Below are positions 59,421-64,000 of a stretch of DNA of 64,000 nt, one piece after another. Position numbers and translations under genes: made by a program. Under the pieces are notes generated by a model. That model had not been told where the DNA came from, did no database searches, and worked only from the letters and a program-made list of their open reading frames with translations. The first letter of the stretch is position 1. The number at the start of each line of letters is the position of its first letter. The DNA is from Laguncularia racemosa (taxonomy: Eukaryota > Streptophyta > Magnoliopsida > Myrtales > Combretaceae), in NCBI GenBank assembly GCA_037954665.1, contig JBBMOL010000303.1, positions 496,001 through 560,000 of the forward strand, written 5' to 3'.

Positions 59421-62400
59421 AGCAAAGTGTGATTTGATTTCACCTCAAACAAAAGGTCCACAAGTGGAATTTGATTGACCAAAACATAGGAATCGTCAAT
59501 TAAACACTCTCTCTAATCAATTGTTTTAGGAAAAAAAATAATTGTTTTTTATCAAAATTCAGCTCTCCTTCTTCTCTATGGCAACTTCAATCGACTGAAT
59601 TCAACTTTAAGCACCCAAATTTCAAAAGAAGTTGAGCTTTACAATCTCTAAACAAGTCTAGAACAAAGGATTCAAGCTATAATCAACTAACATTAAACTT
59701 TATGGGATAGTTGAATTTGAAGTTTTAAGTTTTTAGCTTAAACTAGATGTTGAAAACATTGTAATGAAAATAAAATAATTTTTGTCAATATCACTTATTC
59801 TTTTTATTAATTTTACTAATACCTTGTTTGGTTGGTGAAATAGAATAAGATAAAAAAGAATTACAATTATTAAAGAATAAAATAAAAAAATAACAATTGT
59901 CATTTTATTTGATTATACGAAAAATGATATTAAATATAGATTGTATTTAAAAATACCAACATATGCTTAGTCTATACCATAGTTAGACCATTGCTTGGTA
60001 TCTTACGGATCAAGTATGGAATTATGTAAAAATAAAATAAAAAATAATTATTCTATTATACTCTTATAAAATCAACTAAATCTATTAAAATCATTAAAAC
60101 AAGATCCATACAAATTTTAAAAAATCAGGAAAATCTTGTCAACAAGTTCAAGTGACATAAATCTTCCACTTTTAGCAAGCATGAATGATTCAAAAATGGA
60201 AATATAAGATCCTACCATTGTGTTATCCATCTTAGTCATATGGTGGAGCTATAGATTTGATGATTTGCATAGTCAATGTCATGTTTATGTGACGTGAGAG
60301 CTTGGTAGCTACATTACCACGCACCTTATTCAGCAATCCCAATTTGCAATGCCTTCCCAAAATAATATCATTAAAGCTTCTTGCAGGTGATAAGCAAATT
60401 AAGTTCTTGAAACATGTACAGCTCCCACTATCATGCCAATCGTCACCCACATGTCAAGTCTTCCCATTTGTTGGGATGGGATAGATTGACTAGCTAGGAT
60501 TTCTATAATATAGTTTTTATTTATTTATTAAAAGATTATTAATAAAAACATCAACAGGTAAATTACAAATTATATATGTTTCTTTATTGAGTAAAATTTA
60601 ATCAATCTAAGAGATACTCTATGAGATAAATTAAGATAAATTGTAAATTGTAAATACAAATATTTAATATTTGTTTTATATGTGTTTAGTCCTTTATTTA
60701 TAAAATCAATAAAACTGTAAAAAGTACATCTTTCAAAATTAGGAATTTAAACACTCAATTTCAATATTAAGAGACTCGATCATATTAAGCAAATATAAGT
60801 AGATATATTGCAATTTACCCATGTTGGCCAAAGAAAAGTTTCACAATTTACCCTTAAAACTATAATAATGGATAAGATTTCCTTTTTTTTTTTTAAATTT
60901 CCTCATGTATCATACTCTATAAAATTAAATAAGTCTAAATTATAAATACTATCTCTTATATTTATTTTATGTATACTAAACCTTTTCATCTTTAATATTT
61001 AGCGATTAGATCCTCTAATCTTTGAGCAATATGCTTTTTAATCCCTATTTTACCCTTGGATAAATTAATACAAAAATATTAAAATTAAAAGTACATAAAA
61101 TCAAAGACAATTTGATCATTTAGGAGTTTTAATGCATTTTTTTCTTTTTAAATTTTGAAGGCTTAAATACTCAATTTCAAAGATAGAAGATCATGCACAT
61201 AAGAAATGAATATAAGGGGATGTATTTGCAGTATATCTATTAAATTATAAAATGGTTTATAAAATAATACCTATTCACTTTGTATAACGAGAAAAGATAT
61301 TCACATTGCATAACCATATGCCAAAGTGATCAAATTTATCTTATAGATAGATAAGAAAGGAATGATTGCAAATACATTTCCTAAAAAATTAGTCATATAA
61401 AGATAAATCCCCAAACTTAAATATGATTTCATATTACCTTAACTTTAATATATGTAAATAACATCTAAATTGTTGCTAAAATCCCAAAGTGTCACTAAAA
61501 ATTACTATAATTGGTGATTGGGATGTATATTATATTTTCAAAAGTTATAGAAAGGTGAAATTTTATTTTTGGGAGATTAATGATTTATTCATATTTGATC
61601 AATAGTTTAAAAAGTGTATTTTGCATTTTTCGAAATGGAAATTTAAAATCTACATGGATCTAACTAATTATGAATTATCACCAACACCATGGGGTTCAAT
61701 AACTAAAATATAATCTTGAGGTGAAGGTTGGTGTGCTATGCATACCATTTTAGAGTTCCTCGGGATAACATTAAAAAGACTAGTGCAAACCCAGTGTCTC
61801 ATTTGATAGCTCTTCTTCGAGGTGTGGCACTCCCATTGTAAGTAGTATAGACATATATAATTTATTAGGGGAAAAGATTATTAAGAACCTTGAGAAGTAA
61901 TAATACTTGAGTTGTAGACCTCTTTAAGTATGTAAGTAAGCTTTGAACCTTCTTCAATTAATGCAATGTTGCACCCTTTCTACTTTTGAACTACTTAACA
62001 AAATTCAATTGTAAGGGGTGGCCAACTAATTCTTTTTCCTTTCCTTCACCACCTTAAGCCTGCAAATCCATAGTTGTGATGCTAATATACGCAAATCCAT
62101 CAATATTGATTCTCAAAGTTGGTTTACCATTTTCAATTATTATTAATCCATCAAAATTAAGATTTCACTACCATAAATCCACCTCTAGAGACTTGATTAG
62201 TTTGAAAATTGGGTTAATATTATTTTATCGGTAATATTTAAAATATGTAATTTTTTTATGTGTATATTGTTTTTTATTTTGTTTCTGTTTTCACTTTTTA
62301 TGTGGAATTATGTTTTTTTTTTATGATTTATTGTACTTATTAGTTATATAGATTTTATTCCTTTTACGAGAAACAATGATAATTCTCATATGATATATCA

Positions 62401-64000
62401 TGTGTAAAAGTTAGTAAAATGTAAGAACAAAGATGGATTTAACATATATATACCACTATGCTAAGAAACTACTATAATAGTTATAATTGCTTTTATATAT
62501 TTATACTATTAAATAATAGATGTGATATATCACTTCTATCAAATCCTCTAGATACAGTGAGGAAGTACGGTGGGAGCAATCGTTAGGTAGATCTTTCACG
62601 ACACTTCATTAAATAAGGTAATAGGACAAACATAAAGGAGAAGGATAGCCATATGTAAGTTTTGCTGCAGGAGCAAGGCCAGCCTGTGATAAAATAATTA
62701 AAATAAGATAAGAAGCTCAGAGTAGAATTAACAACTAGATGAAGACAAAGACGATTTTGGAAAAGTTTAATCATTTAAAAATATTATATGATATGGTCAT
62801 AATTTTTTTATTATTAATAAACTTTATTTACTATAACTTAAAATAATTTACTAATAAAAACAAAATTATCAATACTTTTTATAAAACCTATCGATGTTAC
62901 TTTTTGTATTATTAATAAATTTTATTTTTATTATAATTTAAAAATTTTAATATAATCAAAATTCAACTGTCTCATATAATTAATTTTGACTGATTATACT
63001 ATAGAATTTTTCTATTACCAGTACATATTTAATATCTCCCGTCCATTATTTTTCTTTCTGCAATCTGTACGAAGCGAAGCCATCTTCGTAAGGACGGGGT
63101 CTGATCTGACCACCCTCAAACAATTTCAAATTTCGAGTTTCCAAAACAGTAGGTCGACATTTGTCGACCATGTTCACATGAGCAATATCTGTAATATATA
63201 TTACTCATCACATCGTTATATAACATATATTATATCCTCTACGTACGGGTAATTAAAAAGATACAAATATTTTAGCTGCAAAAAATGTCAGGCACACCGT
63301 TCTGTACAGAGGTGACTTTGCATGTAAATAACGAATCTCATAAAAAAAAAAAAAAGAGTACGAAATTAATGAGCAGATGGGTTAGGGGTGTTGACTGCCG
63401 ACAACAAACAGAAGCTGCAGTCTGCAGATGTTTATTTAAGGTCTTTAGATGTCGTATTGTATTATTACTATATATTGATAAGCTGAGGTTTCTGTGGCCT
63501 CTGCAATGTGTTTTTAACTCGAGGTAAGGGCACGATGCATGAAAAGACTTGTGTCTCATGCCTTCCAACCTTCTAGTCCAAGAGCCAGTTAAAAGCTCAA
63601 CTAGTAAATTACACTTTAGATGTTTATGTTTTTATATTTATTTTGAGTATATATGTGTTTTATTTTTTTACTTAGGGTAACTGTACCTTAAAAAATATAA
63701 AAAATCTATATTTTCATTTGCATCCGTCAGTTTTAAAACAAATCAAGCAAACACATTAAATAAATAAATAAACATTGTCCCTTTTCCTTTACCTTTGTTA
63801 ATTTTGCAAGTAATTGATGCAGTGGATCGTAAGCATCAGTTTTATTTTGTAACAAGTGATTTTGTTTATAAACTTTACAGCTGAAATTTCTACACAATAA
63901 AAGAGGTAACAAATTTTCTAGATCCTTTGCGAATGTTTCAGGAACAGAATTTAAATTCTTCATTTGTTATCTTTGACATTTCCAAATTGATAATTGTTTC
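59421..64000. other. AT-rich intergenic region to window end
   Basis: I see no gene, RNA gene or LTR. A moderately base-balanced stretch at 60220-60480 is open on both strands (72 codons minus, 60 plus) but matches nothing I recognise; it could be an old gene fragment. The rest is AT-rich with simple repeats. Confidence 0.55.

Noticed and set aside
60232..60484. Overlapping ORFs on both strands
   Set aside because: Possible old gene fragment, but neither translation matches a family I can name.

Overview
The window is nuclear DNA of a flowering plant, probably a dicot. It is AT-rich, with long stretches of nested LTR retrotransposons and one spliced plant gene, a class I homeodomain-leucine zipper gene closest to ATHB-1/HAT5. 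The species is not identifiable from the sequence alone.

Layout. (1) 1-11095, minus strand: most of an Ogre-like (Tat lineage) Ty3/gypsy element. Its 5' LTR lies at 9054-11095, followed by a primer binding site, an extra ORF1 ahead of gag, gag, protease, a short intron, then reverse transcriptase and RNase H running off the left edge. A 1.55-kb solo LTR (2584-4137, duplication TAAGG) interrupts it between protease and reverse transcriptase. (2) 11096-13696, plus strand: the 3' end of a second Ogre-like element, cut at 11096 by the first. It keeps a tandem-repeat 3' UTR and its 3' LTR. (3) 13697-17651: AT-rich DNA carrying an 802-bp foldback element. (4) 17657-29023, plus strand: a third Ogre-like element, bounded by two 2.5-kb LTRs and a perfect GTATT duplication. 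It keeps a decayed ORF1 but no visible gag-pol of its own. (5) 30345-34393, minus strand: the HAT5-like gene in four coding exons, with a 29-residue upstream ORF in its leader. (6) 36290-53535, minus strand: a degenerate Ty3/gypsy element (duplication TGTTT/TGTTC), itself split by a plus-strand Sirevirus-type Copia element at 36835-46960 (duplication TACTT). (7) 53541-64000: AT-rich sequence with a Copia gag relic and no gene I can support.

The only gene likely to have a cellular role is the HAT5-like transcription factor. Its upstream ORF matches, in position and size, the conserved peptide uORF known to repress ATHB-1 translation in Arabidopsis. Everything else is best read as a record of transposition: Ogre element 1 went into element 3 and later received the solo LTR, and the Sirevirus went into the gypsy integrase gene. 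The less expected signals are tRNA-like A/B-box modules at matching places in the LTRs of two Ogre-like elements, homologous satellite-like repeats in two 3' UTRs, an ORF1 left alone in an element without gag-pol, and a splice-joinable intron in the Ogre pol region. Domain names and LTR divergences below come from reading by eye, not from database searches.
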